A stretch of DNA of 64,000 nucleotides from the NCBI GenBank assembly GCA_036873135.1, contig JAPTYO010000008.1, positions 30,902,761-30,966,760 of the forward strand, given 5' to 3'. This DNA is from Clarkia xantiana subsp. parviflora. Taxonomy: Eukaryota > Streptophyta > Magnoliopsida > Myrtales > Onagraceae. This document shows, piece by piece, positions 23,413-34,272 of this stretch; position 1 is the first letter of the stretch; each line of letters begins with the position of its first letter. The translations under genes and the position numbers were made by a program. A model generated the notes under the pieces. The model was given only the letters and a program-made list of their open reading frames with translations, had not been told where the DNA came from and made no database searches.

Positions 23413-26400
23413 TCAAACATGATACTTCTTCAAGTGTGCGCCACTGAAAGAATGTTTCAACGTATTGCCATCAAGGTCTTCTAACTTGTACGCATTTGGG
23501 GCTGGCATCCCTACGATCTTGTAAGGTCCCTCCCATTTCGGTGATAGCTTGTTGATTCGATCATGATGGACGAACTCATTCCTCCGCCAAACAAGTTCTC
23601 CAACGAAGAATTGTCGGGACTTAACCCGCCGATTATAGTACCTGGCTGTTGCCAGACGCATTCGAGCCTGAACTTCATCAGCCTTCCACCTTTTCTCTTC
23701 GAGCAAGTCCAAGTCCAGACGTCTTATTTCCTCGTTCGTTAGAGGCTCATAATACCTCCTGCGGTGGGACGCCACCGCTATCTCCCCGGGAGCAACTGCC
23801 TCCGTGCCATAAACGAGGCCAAACGGAGTCTCCCCCGTCGATTGCTTGGGTGTTGTTCTAACAGCCCACAACACGTTTTCAAGCTCATCTAGCCAATGAC
23901 CCTGCAAGGCGTAGACTCTCTTCTTCAAGCCATCCATCACGATTTTGTTGGCTGACTCGACTTGGCCATTAGTCTGAGCATGGTGGACGGAAGCTGTTCG
24001 ATGCTCGATGTTCAATTCCTCCAGATACTCCTTCAACTAAGCCCCATTAAACGGAGGGCCATTATCGCTGATCAACACTCGAGGAACCCAGTACCGGGAT
24101 ACGATCTGAGTCTGGAGAAACTTGAGGGTCTGCTGCCCCGTCGTCTTGGCCAACGCCTTAGCCTCTATCCACTTCGAAAAGTAATCAATGGCTACGAGTA
24201 AATACTTGCACTGACCTTTGGCTTGTGGAAGGGGTCCCACCAAGTCGATGCCCCACTGCGCGAAGGGCCAAGCACTCCTGATGGACATCAAGTCCGCGGC
24301 AGGAGCCACGATATTCGGAGCGTACCTCTGGCATGCATCACAAGATTGGACCATCGCTGTCGATTCCTTATTCATCGAAGGCCAATAGTAGCCTAAATTC
24401 AGCGCTTTCCTCACAATGGATCGGGCCCCTTCATGACAGGCCGCGACTCCTTCATGCAATTCTCTCAGGATCCGATTCGTATCAGGCTCCGCCACACATT
24501 TCAGAAAAGGCTTTACATGCCCCCTCTTGTATAACTGGTTGTCCACCATCACGTAGTTGCTCACGATTCGACGCAACCTGACAGCTGCCACTTCATCGTC
24601 GGGGAGTGCCCCCGTAGTCAGGTATGTGACTATCGGGGTCATCCAGGTGGGTTTCTCCTCTTCCTCCGATCCTGCTTCAATAGCGCATACTTCCGACGGA
24701 TCAATAGTTGAGATAATTACCCTCTCCAGAAAATGTACCTTCCGATTCTCCTCGGGGGCTACGCCTAGGGAAAACTTTCTTAAGGCGTCTGCCTCGGCAT
24801 TTTCTTCCCTCGGGATTGCTTCAATGTCGAAGCTTTTGAAGCTTCCCTTCAAAGTCTGCACTTCGTGCAAATACTTCCTCATTGTCGGGTTCTTCGCCTC
24901 GTAACTCCCATGGACTTGATTCACGATCAAGCTAGCATCACACTTCACCTTTAAATGATCAACTCCCGTACCCTTAGCGATTTTAAGGCCCGTGATGAGA
25001 GCCTCATACTCAGCTTCATTGTTGGTGGCCCTAAACGTCAAGGCCAAGGCATATCGCAGGGGCTCGCCTCCACCGGGCGGTATCAATACAAATCCTGCCC
25101 CCGATCCTTCTACACTTGATGAACCATCAGTGTACATTTCCCAGGTGTTCTCCTCATTTGGCTGTTCTGGCTGTTCTGCTATCGGGACCTCCATGGTTGC
25201 CCCCTCTACAGGACCTGCTTCTTCCAGATCGGGTGTTGTAGACTCTGCTATAAAATCTGCCAATGCCTGGCTCTTAATAGCCGTTCTCGGAGCAAAGTGG
25301 ATACGGAACTCCGTAAGCTCAACTGCCCATTTCACCAATCTCCCCGACGCCTCCGGTCGGTTTGAAAAGTGCTTCAAGGGCTGATTAGTTAACACCGTAA
25401 TCTCGTGGGCATGGAAGTAGGGCCTCAGTTTTCGAGCAGCAATAATCAACGCAAAGAGATACTTCTCAATAGCGGGATAATTCATTTCAGATTTGGCAAA
25501 CGCCTTGCTTACAAAATAAACAGGAACTTGGTTGCCCTTGACAATCTTTATTAACACAGAACTAACAGCAACTTCAGAAACAGCCAAATAGAGATAAAGC
25601 GGCTCGCCTGGAACCGGTTTCGCCAACGGCGGGAGGGTGCGGAGATGTTGCTTGAGCTCTTGAAAGGCCTCTTCGCACTTGTCGGACCATTCAAACTTCC
25701 TGTGGGCCCTTAGCACATCAAAAAATGGCATGGCTCGGTCACTCGCCTTGGAAAGGAAACGATTCATCACGGCTAATCGTCCATTTAGCACCTGGACCTC
25801 CCGATGGGTTTTCGGAGATTGCATCTCCTCGATTGCTCTCAGCTTCTCAGGATTCACCTCGATTCCTCTTTGGCTCACCATAAATCCCAGGAACTTCCCC
25901 GAGTTCACTCCAAAAGCGCACTTGTCCGGATTCAAGCGAACCTGATGAAACTTCGTCCGCTCAAACGCCACCGCCAAGTTATGGACATGGTCTCCCGCCT
26001 GTCGGGACTTCACTAGCATGTCATCCACATAAGCCTCCATGGTCTTTCCCAGCATGTCCCCGAACAACTTGTTCACCATCCTCTGGTAAGTTGCTCCAGC
26101 ATTGATCAGGCCAAAGGGCATCACGTCATAGTGATAGACATCACTATCAGCATAGAAAGCTGTGTGGGGGGCATCCTCCTTCGCCATCTTGATCTGGTTG
26201 TAACCGGAATAAGCATCCATGAAGCTCAGCAGCTCATGTCCCGACGTGGCATCCACCAGCTGGTCTATTCTCGGGAGTGGATAACAGTCTTTTGGGCAAG
26301 CCTTGTTCAAGTCGCGGAAATCGACACACATCCGCCACTTTCCGTTACTCTTCCTCACCAGGACCGGGTTAGCGACCCAAGTCTGGAATCGGAGCTCCTT

Positions 26401-29049
26401 GATGAACCCAGCATCGAGCAATCTGCCCACCTCTTGCTGGATCGCGATCCTCTTATCCGCGCCCATCGGACGCCTCTTCTGCGCGATAGGCTTGATCGCG
26501 GGATCAATCTTCAGCTCGTGCACAATCACGTCGGGGCTGATTCCTGACATATCGCTCGGGGACCAGGCAAACAGCTCCTTGAACTCCTTCAAGAGCTCGA
26601 TCAATTCTCGGGCTCGTTCCTCCGACAAAGTAGACCCGATCTTCACTTTCCTCTGAGGTCCATCAATCTCGACCTCTTTCAGATCCTCCATGGGGGCGGG
26701 ACGCCCAAACTCCTCTCGAGGATCGGCATCAGTTTGAAGGACAGCCATGGCTTCCCTCCTTCTCCTTCGAGTGGCGTTAACATAACACCTTCTGGATGCC
26801 ACCTGGTCACCCTTGACCTCCCCAACTCCATTGTCAGTCGGGAACTTCATCTTCTGGTGAACGGTCGAAGCGACTGCCATGAGAGGATTGATGGTGGTCC
26901 TCCCGATAATAGCATTGTACGTCCTTGCGGACTCCACCACGACGAAATCCACGTTCCGTCTTTCCATTTTCCACCCACTACCAAATTCCACCGGTAGGGT
27001 GATCATTCCCAGCGGATAAGAAGTAGAACCCGAGAATCCCACCATCGGGAAGTTCACCTGCGCCAGGTCCTTCTTCGTCTTTCCCATGGCTTCCAGGGCG
27101 TCCATGAACAGAATGTCGGAGGAGTTCCCCCCGTCTATCAGGATCCGCTTCATCTCGAACCCATCCACATCCAAGGTCACGACCAAGGTGTCATCGTGAG
27201 GGCTCTCCACGCCTATCAAGTCCTCCGCTGAGAAAGAAATCACCATTTCCTCCTTTACAGTCCACGATCGGGACCTCTTTCCTAGCACCACAGCGGCAAA
27301 AATACGGGAAGCATAATTCTCCCGAGAAGCGGAGGTATCTCCTCCCGCCGCCATTCCTCCATGGATAACGTTAATGGTTCCCCGCCTCTCCTTACGGGCG
27401 CCGGAGGATTCTGGCTCAACCTTCTTCTTCTTCGGAGATCGATCGCGGGACTTGGAACGGGACCGTGATCGAGTCTTGGAACGGGATCGGCACCGTCCCC
27501 TACCAATAAACTCCTTAAGCTTCCCCTTCTGGATCAGCTTCTCTATCTCCTTCTTCAGCTCCCGACAGTTGTCTGTGTCGTGACCATTAGCTCGGTGGTA
27601 CCGACAGTAACGATCAGAGCGACCTCCCAAGAATTCACCTTCTTTCCTCGGAGGGTATCGGGCGAGACCCTGCCGATCCATCACTGCTAGCACAGAGGTC
27701 ATCGAACTGTTGAGGGGAACGTTACGACCCTCTCGGTTATCCTTCCTCGGAGGACGCTTGTCCTCCCTTCTGTCGGGACGACCACGGCTCCTACTTCCCT
27801 CCGATTTGTCGCTCCCTTTGCGATCATCCGACAGCTTGGACGATGGCTTACTTCTTCCGGACTTCGGAGGATCAAGCTCTCCGGTAGAAATCTTCGACTC
27901 TTGCACGTCGATTTGCTGTTTCACCCTCGCTTGCAAGGCTTCCATACTCCATAGAGCCTTCGCAGCTACACTGTGCATCAGATCGGAACCATACGGAGCC
28001 GTTAGGTTCCGAAGGAAGGTACGGAAGGTCTCTCCCTCCGATATCTCTTCGTCAATCTCCGCGGCACTAGCAGTGAACCGTTGGTAATAATACGCCAACG
28101 ATTCGTCAGATCTCTGCACCACCTGGGTCAAGGACCTCACGCTCTTCAAGAGGCGCCTACGACCCTGATATTGCTTGATGAAGCGGTCGTGCATATCAGC
28201 CCAGCAAGTAATACTTCCCGGCGGTAGACTGAAGAACCACGTCATGGCCCTTTCTCCCAATGTGATCGGGAACAGCGAACACACGAGGTCATCATTCGCG
28301 GTCCTACCCATACAGGCCTGGACATGCCTCTGAACATGGCGGACCGGGTCTCCTTCACCATCGTACTCCTTGATGGTTGGAATACCTAGCCCTGGCGGGG
28401 CGACAGTATCTAGCAGCCGTGGAACAAAAGGATGAGTGGATCGGTCCCTCAACTCCGATGTCATATGCTTCTGGTCGCCCATGCAGATGTTGACGATTTT
28501 CACCACCTGATCGGGGGTGATGGGGCCATTCAGGGGAATGGTCCTGTGCTGCACTGGTCCAGGACCGTCGACCACGAACTTTTCGGAATGCGCGGGTTCC
28601 TTACCCTTACTCCTCTGAACCTCCTGTTCCTCTTGAACCTCCCTCGGAGGAGGCGGAGGCAACTCCTCCCGCGGAGGTAACTCTTCTCCCCTCTTAGCAG
28701 CCTCTCTCTTGTCCAGCAAAGCCTCCATGGCCGCCAAAAACATGGGCATAGCATCTGCTACTGCCTTAGCCAACTCCGGGTTTGAGGAAGCACCGACCTC
28801 CCTCCGTGGGATTTCCTCTCTGCGCACCGCCGGATTTGGAGGAGCATCCACCTCCCTTCTCGGGATATCCTCCCTGTTCACCGCCGTGTCTCGGACTGAG
28901 ATCTCATAATCTTCACCATGCCCCCCTGTCTGAGAAACAGCACGGTGCTCACCTTGTTCAACAACATGCTCCTGCAACGCGGAATTCACAGTTCCAGCAG
29001 GGCGAGAACTGCCGGCCTGGACTTGCTTCTTCTTGCCACCACCAGCCAT
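23413..29049 (-). pseudogene. gag-pol polyprotein of element A, one in-frame stop
   Basis: One frame of 1670 codons (29049-24037) ends at TAG (24039-24037), then continues for 207 codons (24036-23413). Elements B and C have CAG or a related codon there, so this is a nonsense mutation inside integrase. Domains by residue: gag core about 250-330, CRYHRANGHDTDNC zinc-knuckle-like near 486, Arg/Ser-rich stretch near 520, protease ILIDGGNSSD near 640 (Asn where B and C have Ser), RT with YVDD near 1006, a first RNase H-like segment (PVYFVSKAFA) near 1150, a second, archaeal-like RNase H (EMYTDGSSSVEGSGAGFVL, NNEAEYEALI) near 1306, integrase H2C2 zinc region near 1530-1570 and D,D residues near 1600 and 1661. 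The catalytic Glu (GQVESAN) lies after the stop. No chromodomain is seen. Confidence 0.92.
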
Positions 29050-29103
29050 CGATCTAGTAGAAACTATTGTGACTTTTTGCTATTTTCCCACAGACGGCGC
29101 CAA

Positions 29104-29842
29104 TGTTGGATCACGGTCGAAGCTCCGTTACGTTCTTGACGAAAAGCTTGAACTCCTGGGCTCCCCGTAATCCTGCAAAAGGGGATGACCTGGGTGGTGA
29201 CCCAGAATCCCTCTCCGATGCTTAAATGAGAGCTTGAACGATGTGGTGGATAGCAAAAAGTCTAAGTTCGTATTAGAATGTGTGTTTTCTGAGGTAACTT
29301 CCTCCTTTATATAGGAGGGGAAGTTATCTCAGTTACCTGTAACCGCGCCTGGCAGTTTTACCCACATTCCGTATATCTCGTTCGGGATTCCGTGTATCTC
29401 GCCCCACGCTCCGCGTATCTCGCCCACGTTCCGCGTATCTCGGGCACGCCCTGCGTATCTCGGGGGAGGTTATCTGTATCTCAACTGTTTCCCCACTACT
29501 CTATCTAGTAGGCGGGTTTCTTGGTCTTATCCTCTGATCACAAGTCCCAATCCATATCGGGGACTCCAGAGTTATCTCATTCTAGGTCACCACCCAGGAC
29601 CCCTCGTCTCACGAGACATGACCAGCTTTCTCGGGGCTTTATTATCGGGGCCTTCTCAAAGGCATATCGGGGCCTACTCAGAGGCTTCTCGTCGGGAGCA
29701 TTCAGCTCATATATCGGGACCGATCTCGTCGGGACCCTTCATACTGGGCTTCTGGACCTTCCTGGTCTTTCACAAGGCCCACTGGGCTTACCCGCCGTTT
29801 ATTGGCTGTTAACGGGGCTAACGATTCCATCGGAACCCATCA
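29104..29842 (-). repeat. 5' LTR of element A
   Basis: 739 bp, followed on the minus strand by primer site TTGGCGCCGTCTGTGGGAA. It contains the TATA box, U3 repeats and the CTGGGT/ACCCAG stem-loop (29190-29205). The right edge abuts the target duplication at 29843. Confidence 0.95.
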
Positions 29843-30243
29843 GATTATGGGTGGAGATAAAAACCTAACAAGCCTGAAATTCCGAAGAAACCGATCCAAG
29901 CCCATCTCGAAATTGGTCGGGGTTTTGAGGGAAATCTCGAGAGTAGACCCAAGCTTAATCCAAGCTCAATACCGTTAATATCAATCAAGAATGGGACAAC
30001 AGTACGTTCAAGGAACCGAACCACATTATTGAGCATGTGTTCCACGGATCCAGATCCTGTGTTCCACCCCCTAATTTGTTTACAGATGTATTCAGACCCA
30101 TTCAGCACCGGTAAAATACCACGATTTCGCAGTAATTTTCCATCTGTATATCATCACACTAAAACAGAAGGGAAATTTCCCACTTATTCACCATAACTTT
30201 GCTTTCACTGTGTTTGTGTTTCTTAACTAGATTAGGCGACAGT
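29843..30243. other. Host sequence between element A and the E2 pseudogene
   Basis: Contiguous, before the insertion of A, with 18342-18463. No coding signal. It probably contains the 3' UTR of the E2 gene. Confidence 0.5.
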
Positions 30244-32398
30244 CTACCTCATATGCAGCATAAGCAACTCAGGTTTCTACATATCGCTTCCACTCATTGC
30301 AAAACCTAGCAACCGTTGCTCCGTCAAGGACTCGATGATCTGCCCCTACATTTACCTGTGAAATCAAAGACACCCACAATTTTTTTAACACTAAACGGAT
30401 ACCAAAAGTATCGTTTTTTTTAGGGTCAATAACCTGGGAGAGGTCTGACGTTTGGCCATTGTGAATTTGAGAGGTCTGAAGTTTGAAATGGTGATAACAA
30501 AGGTCTGAAGTTTCGACTTGTAGATAATAGAGGTCTCCGTTAGTTTTTTCCGTTAAAACTGACGGAAGTTGGTCATGTGCATTGCATGTGACCAGAAATA
30601 AAAAAAAAATTCCAAAAATACCCTTCTTGCATCTCACATGATTCAATGAAAAGACGAAAATGCCCTTAAGGCCACCACCCAACTCCAGCCACCACCACGG
30701 CTCCGGCCGGCCACTACCCAACTCCGGCGACCACCACCCTCTCCGGCGACCACCACCCTCTCCGGCCGGCCACCACCCTCTCCGACGACCGCCACCACGG
30801 CCTCAATTGGGCCCAAATCGGAGCCATCGGCCCCGATTGGGCCCACATCGGAGCCACAAAGCTCCGATCGGAGCTCGGTGGCTCCGATCGGAGCTCTGTG
30901 GCTCCGATTTGGGGCCACAGAGCTCCGATTTGGAGCTCTGTGGCCCCAGATCGGAGCCACAGAGCTCCGATTTGGAGCTCTGTGGCTCCGATCTGGGGCC
31001 ACAGAGCTCCGATCGGAGCCACCGAGCTCCGATCGGAGCTTTGTGGCTCCGATTTGGGCCCAATCGGGGCCGATGGCTCCGATTTGGGCCCAATTGAGGC
31101 CGTGGTGGCGGTCGTCGGAGAGGGTGGTGGCCGGCCGGAGAGGGTGGTGGTCGCCGGAGAGAGTGGTGGTCGCCGGAGAGGGTGGTGGCCGGCCGGAGCC
31201 GTGGTGGTCGCCGGAGTTGGGTTAGGTTTAAATTATGGACAGGGGTATTTTTGTCATTTCATCTTTATATTAATTAAACTTTTTATTAATTCAAATATTA
31301 CAAAATGGTATTTTTGACATTTCACACGGTTCTGTTAAATTTGACAGAAAATTTGGACGGAAAACCTAAAAATCACAAAGTCCAAACTTCAGACCTCAAT
31401 TATCACCATTTCAATCTTCAGACCTTTCAAATTAACAAGGGCCAAACTTCAGACCTCTCCCAGGTTATTGACCCTTTTTTTTATCTATCAACATAGTTGT
31501 AATCCAATTTATAAGTAACGTACCGTCATCATCGACACTGGAGAAATAGCTCCATCTTCTGCAAAATATGGAGACTTGTAGATTCGTCCGATAGCGATAA
31601 TGGCAACTTCAGGCAGGTTGAGAAGGGGCGAACCGCACTTTCCACCAATTGCTCCAATGTTACTTAATGTTATTGTTCCGTCCGATATATCTTCGGCATT
31701 CAACTTGTTCTCCACAGCTAACATTTGCAACCGTGCTAGCTCTTTTGTTATCTATATATACAAACAAAGCAAAATGGGGGGAAAAAAAACAGAAATATAT
31801 AAAACTTGATAATTGCCAAAATAACCAATGTATAATTCCAATTGCTGATATCAAGTCGTGCATAACTAATCACTCATTTCAAATTTTAATCATTAAAAAA
31901 AAAGATGTATTTTTCATATGAAATTTCACAAACTTAAGAGTTCGATAGCATGATATCAGGAATGTCTTATAACTAACCAGCAAGACTGAAAGAGACTGAA
32001 CATTCTTTATATTTGGTACAACAAGACCGCTAGGAGTTGCCATTGCAATTCCAATATTATGTGAACCTACAATTATAAGTAGAAATAAAGTCAGAATAAC
32101 TTCATAAGTATTGGGCACAATAAGCTATGTATACCATTCTTTAGCATAAACTAAAACACCCACCTTTAAGAGTAACCTCGAGAGATTCCTTGGTGAAGCA
32201 GCTATTCATCAAGGGGTATTTGCTAAGAGCCATTGAGAGTGACTTAATTAAAAATGGTAGAAATGCGGATCTGCATTAATTTCCTGAAAAGAGGTTTTGA
32301 GTTCCACAAGTGCATCACAATTTATTTCTTCTAAATAGTAGAAATGCGGCACTTTTGCTGCCATGGACATTGATTTTACCATAGCCCTCTGGAATCCC
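30244..32398 (-). pseudogene. BCE2: Catalytic-domain exons of the E2 pseudogene
   Basis: Four exons encode the acyltransferase domain from GFQRAMVKSMSMA through EEINCDALVELK, GSHNIGIAMAT, GTITLSNIGAIGG and LPEVAIIAIGRI to DHRVLDG. The HxxxDG active site is intact, but frameshifts near 32255 and 30275 prevent a full product. The last intron houses the palindromic element at 30423-31474. Confidence 0.9.
30423..31474. mobile_element. Non-autonomous Mutator-like element, near-perfect 1.05-kb palindrome
   Basis: Flanked by the 9-bp duplication tttttttta (30414-30422 and 31475-31483). Termini are GGGTCAATAACCTGGGAGAG and its reverse complement. The whole element folds back on itself: AT-rich outer arms, then GC-rich GGCGACCACCACC repeats, then a centre (about 30830-31080) of alternating GCTCCGATCGGAGC-type palindromes. 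It lies in the last intron of the E2 pseudogene. The open frames on both strands are by-products of the symmetric GC-rich centre. Confidence 0.85.
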
Positions 32399-32608
32399 CT
32401 GAAAAAATAAATTAAAAAAATAATGTTACCAAAACATCCCTCGGACATAATATAATTCTAAATTTCTAAAAGAAATTTCAAATTTACTATTACCTTAAGG
32501 TAATTGTCTAATCCTTTGATTCAGCTTGAAAGTCAGATGTCTTAAATTTTATTTCTTCCACATATTGGACCTTATCTGTAGTACTTTTTGAGGTAGTATT
32601 TTCTTCTA

Positions 32609-33359
32609 GGGTTAAAAGTCCTTTTGGTACCACATGTTTGCAAAAATTACACTGTTCATACCATTAGTATTTTTTCGTACCGAATTGGTACCATATGTTT
32701 CCAAACCTTACTGTTTTGGTACCTCCGTTAGGGTTCTGTCAAAAACAGCCGTTAAATGGCATGTGCCATGCACGTGACCAGCCCAAAACTTTCAATTTTG
32801 TTACAATTTAGTCCATCTAATACATCCATAACTTTTATTTTGTTCAATTTAGTCCTAAAACTTCAAAATCAAACCATTTCCCCAAATTGACCTAGCCGGA
32901 ACTAGCCATGGGCTAGGTCCGGCTAGGTCAATTGGGACCTAGCCCCAAATTTGATATAGGTCCCAATTGACCTAGCCGGACCTAGCCTAGGGCTAGGTCC
33001 GACCCTGGGTCGGGGTCGTCTGGGTCCTGCGACCATGACCCAGGGTCGGACCTAGCCCTAGGCTAAGTCCGGCTAGGTCAATTTGGGAAAATGGTTTGGT
33101 TTTGAAGTTTTAGGACTAAATTGAACAAAATAAAAGTTAGGGATGTATTAGATGGACTAAATTGTAACAAAATTGAATGTTTTGGGCTGGTCACGTGCAT
33201 GACACATGCCATTTAACAGCTGTTTTTGACAGAACCCTAACGGAGGTACCAAAACAGTAAGGTTTGGAAACATATGGTACCAATTCGGTACGAAAAAATA
33301 CTAGTGGTATGAACAGTGTAATTTTTGCAAACATGTGGTACCAAAAGGACCTTTAACCC
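32609..33359. mobile_element. Non-autonomous Mutator-like element with about 300-bp inverted termini
   Basis: 751 bp, flanked by the 9-bp duplication tttcttcta (32600-32608 and 33360-33368). Termini are GGGTTAAAAGTCCTTTTGG and GGACCTTTAACCC. The arms pair for most of their length, and the middle (about 32890-33080) repeats CTAGCCGGACCTAG-type motifs. It sits in coding sequence of the E2 gene, between Glu and the next codon of the linker. Confidence 0.88.
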
Positions 33360-33479
33360 TTTCTTCTAATATTCCTTTCTCAATAGCATATTTAAGCACG
33401 TCTTCTTTTAGAACTCTACTATCTTTCCCAGTTCCATGGATGTCAGCAATGTCCATTCCATAATCTTTTGCAAGACCAC

Positions 33480-34218
33480 TGATGGGTTCCGATGTAATCG
33501 TTAGCCCCGTTAACAGCCAATAAACGGCTGGTAAGCCCAGTGGGCCTTGTGAAAGACCTGGAAGGTCCAGAAGCCCAGTATGAAGGGTCCCGACGAGATC
33601 GGTCCCGATATATGAGATGAATGCTCCCGACGAGAAGCCTCTAAGTAGGCCCCGATATGCCTTTGAGAAGGCCTCGACATTAAAGCCCCGAGAAAGCTGG
33701 CCCTGTCCCGTGGGACGAGGGGTCCTGGGTGGTGACCTAGAATGAGATAACTCTGGAGTCCCCGATATGGATTGGGACTTGTGATCAGAGGATAAGACCA
33801 AGAAACCCGCCTACTAGATAGAGTAGTGGGGAAACAGTTGAGATACAGATAACCTCCCCCGAGATACGCAGGGCGTGCCCGAGATACGCGGAACGTGGGC
33901 GAGATACGCGGAGCGTGGGGCGAGATACACGGAATCCCGAACGAGATATACGGAACGTGGGTAAAACTGCCAGGCGCGGTTACAGGTAACTGAGATAACT
34001 TCCCCTCCTATATAAAGGAGGAAGTTACCTCAGAAAACACACATTCTAATACGAACTTAGACTTTTTGCTATCCACCACATCGTTCAAGCTCTCATTTAA
34101 GCATCGGAGAGGGATTCTGGGTCACCACCCAGGTCATCCCCTTTTGCAGGATTACGGGGAGCCTAGGAGTTCAAGCTTTTCGTCAAGAACGTAACGGAGC
34201 TTCGACAGTGATCCAACA
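33480..34218 (+). repeat. 5' LTR of element B
   Basis: 739 bp, TGATGGG...CAACA, followed by primer site TTGGCGCCGTCTGTGGGAA. It has a TATATAA box at about 34009, tandem GAGATACGCGG-type repeats at about 33836-33960, and the CTGGGT/ACCCAG stem with CACC loop at 34117-34132. Confidence 0.95.
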
Positions 34219-34272
34219 TTGGCGCCGTCTGTGGGAAAATAACAAAAAGTCACAATAGTTTCTACTAGATCG

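Larger units (their letters stand above)
18464..29842 (-). mobile_element. Ty3/Gypsy (Tat-like) LTR retrotransposon A, complete structure
   Basis: An 11,379-bp element flanked by the 5-bp duplication gatta (18459-18463 and 29843-29847). LTRs are 739 bp each (18464-19202 and 29104-29842), with about a dozen differences by eye. Order on the minus strand: 5' LTR, primer site (29085-29103), gag-pol (29049-23413), hairpin-rich non-coding array (about 23400-22510), opposite-strand spliced gene (19808-22500), polypurine tract (sense GGGGGCAAA at 19211-19203), 3' LTR. Two RNase H-like segments and a 3' antisense gene fit the Tat lineage. It sits about 400 bp downstream of the E2 pseudogene. Confidence 0.95.

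Noticed and set aside
30269..30721. 150-codon minus-strand frame read as one exon
   Set aside because: Only its last 29 codons (VNVGADHRVLDG onward) are an exon; the rest is intron and the arm of the palindromic element.
30643..31317. Open frames on both strands in the GC-rich centre of the palindromic element
   Set aside because: Symmetric low-complexity GC-rich DNA lacks stops on both strands. The overlapping frames on opposite strands are by-products and no domain is present.
34001..34220. Elements A, B and C as parts of one nested composite insertion
   Set aside because: Each has its own exact target duplication (gatta, accac, ctacc), and B and C lie in separate positions of the host exon, so they are independent insertions.
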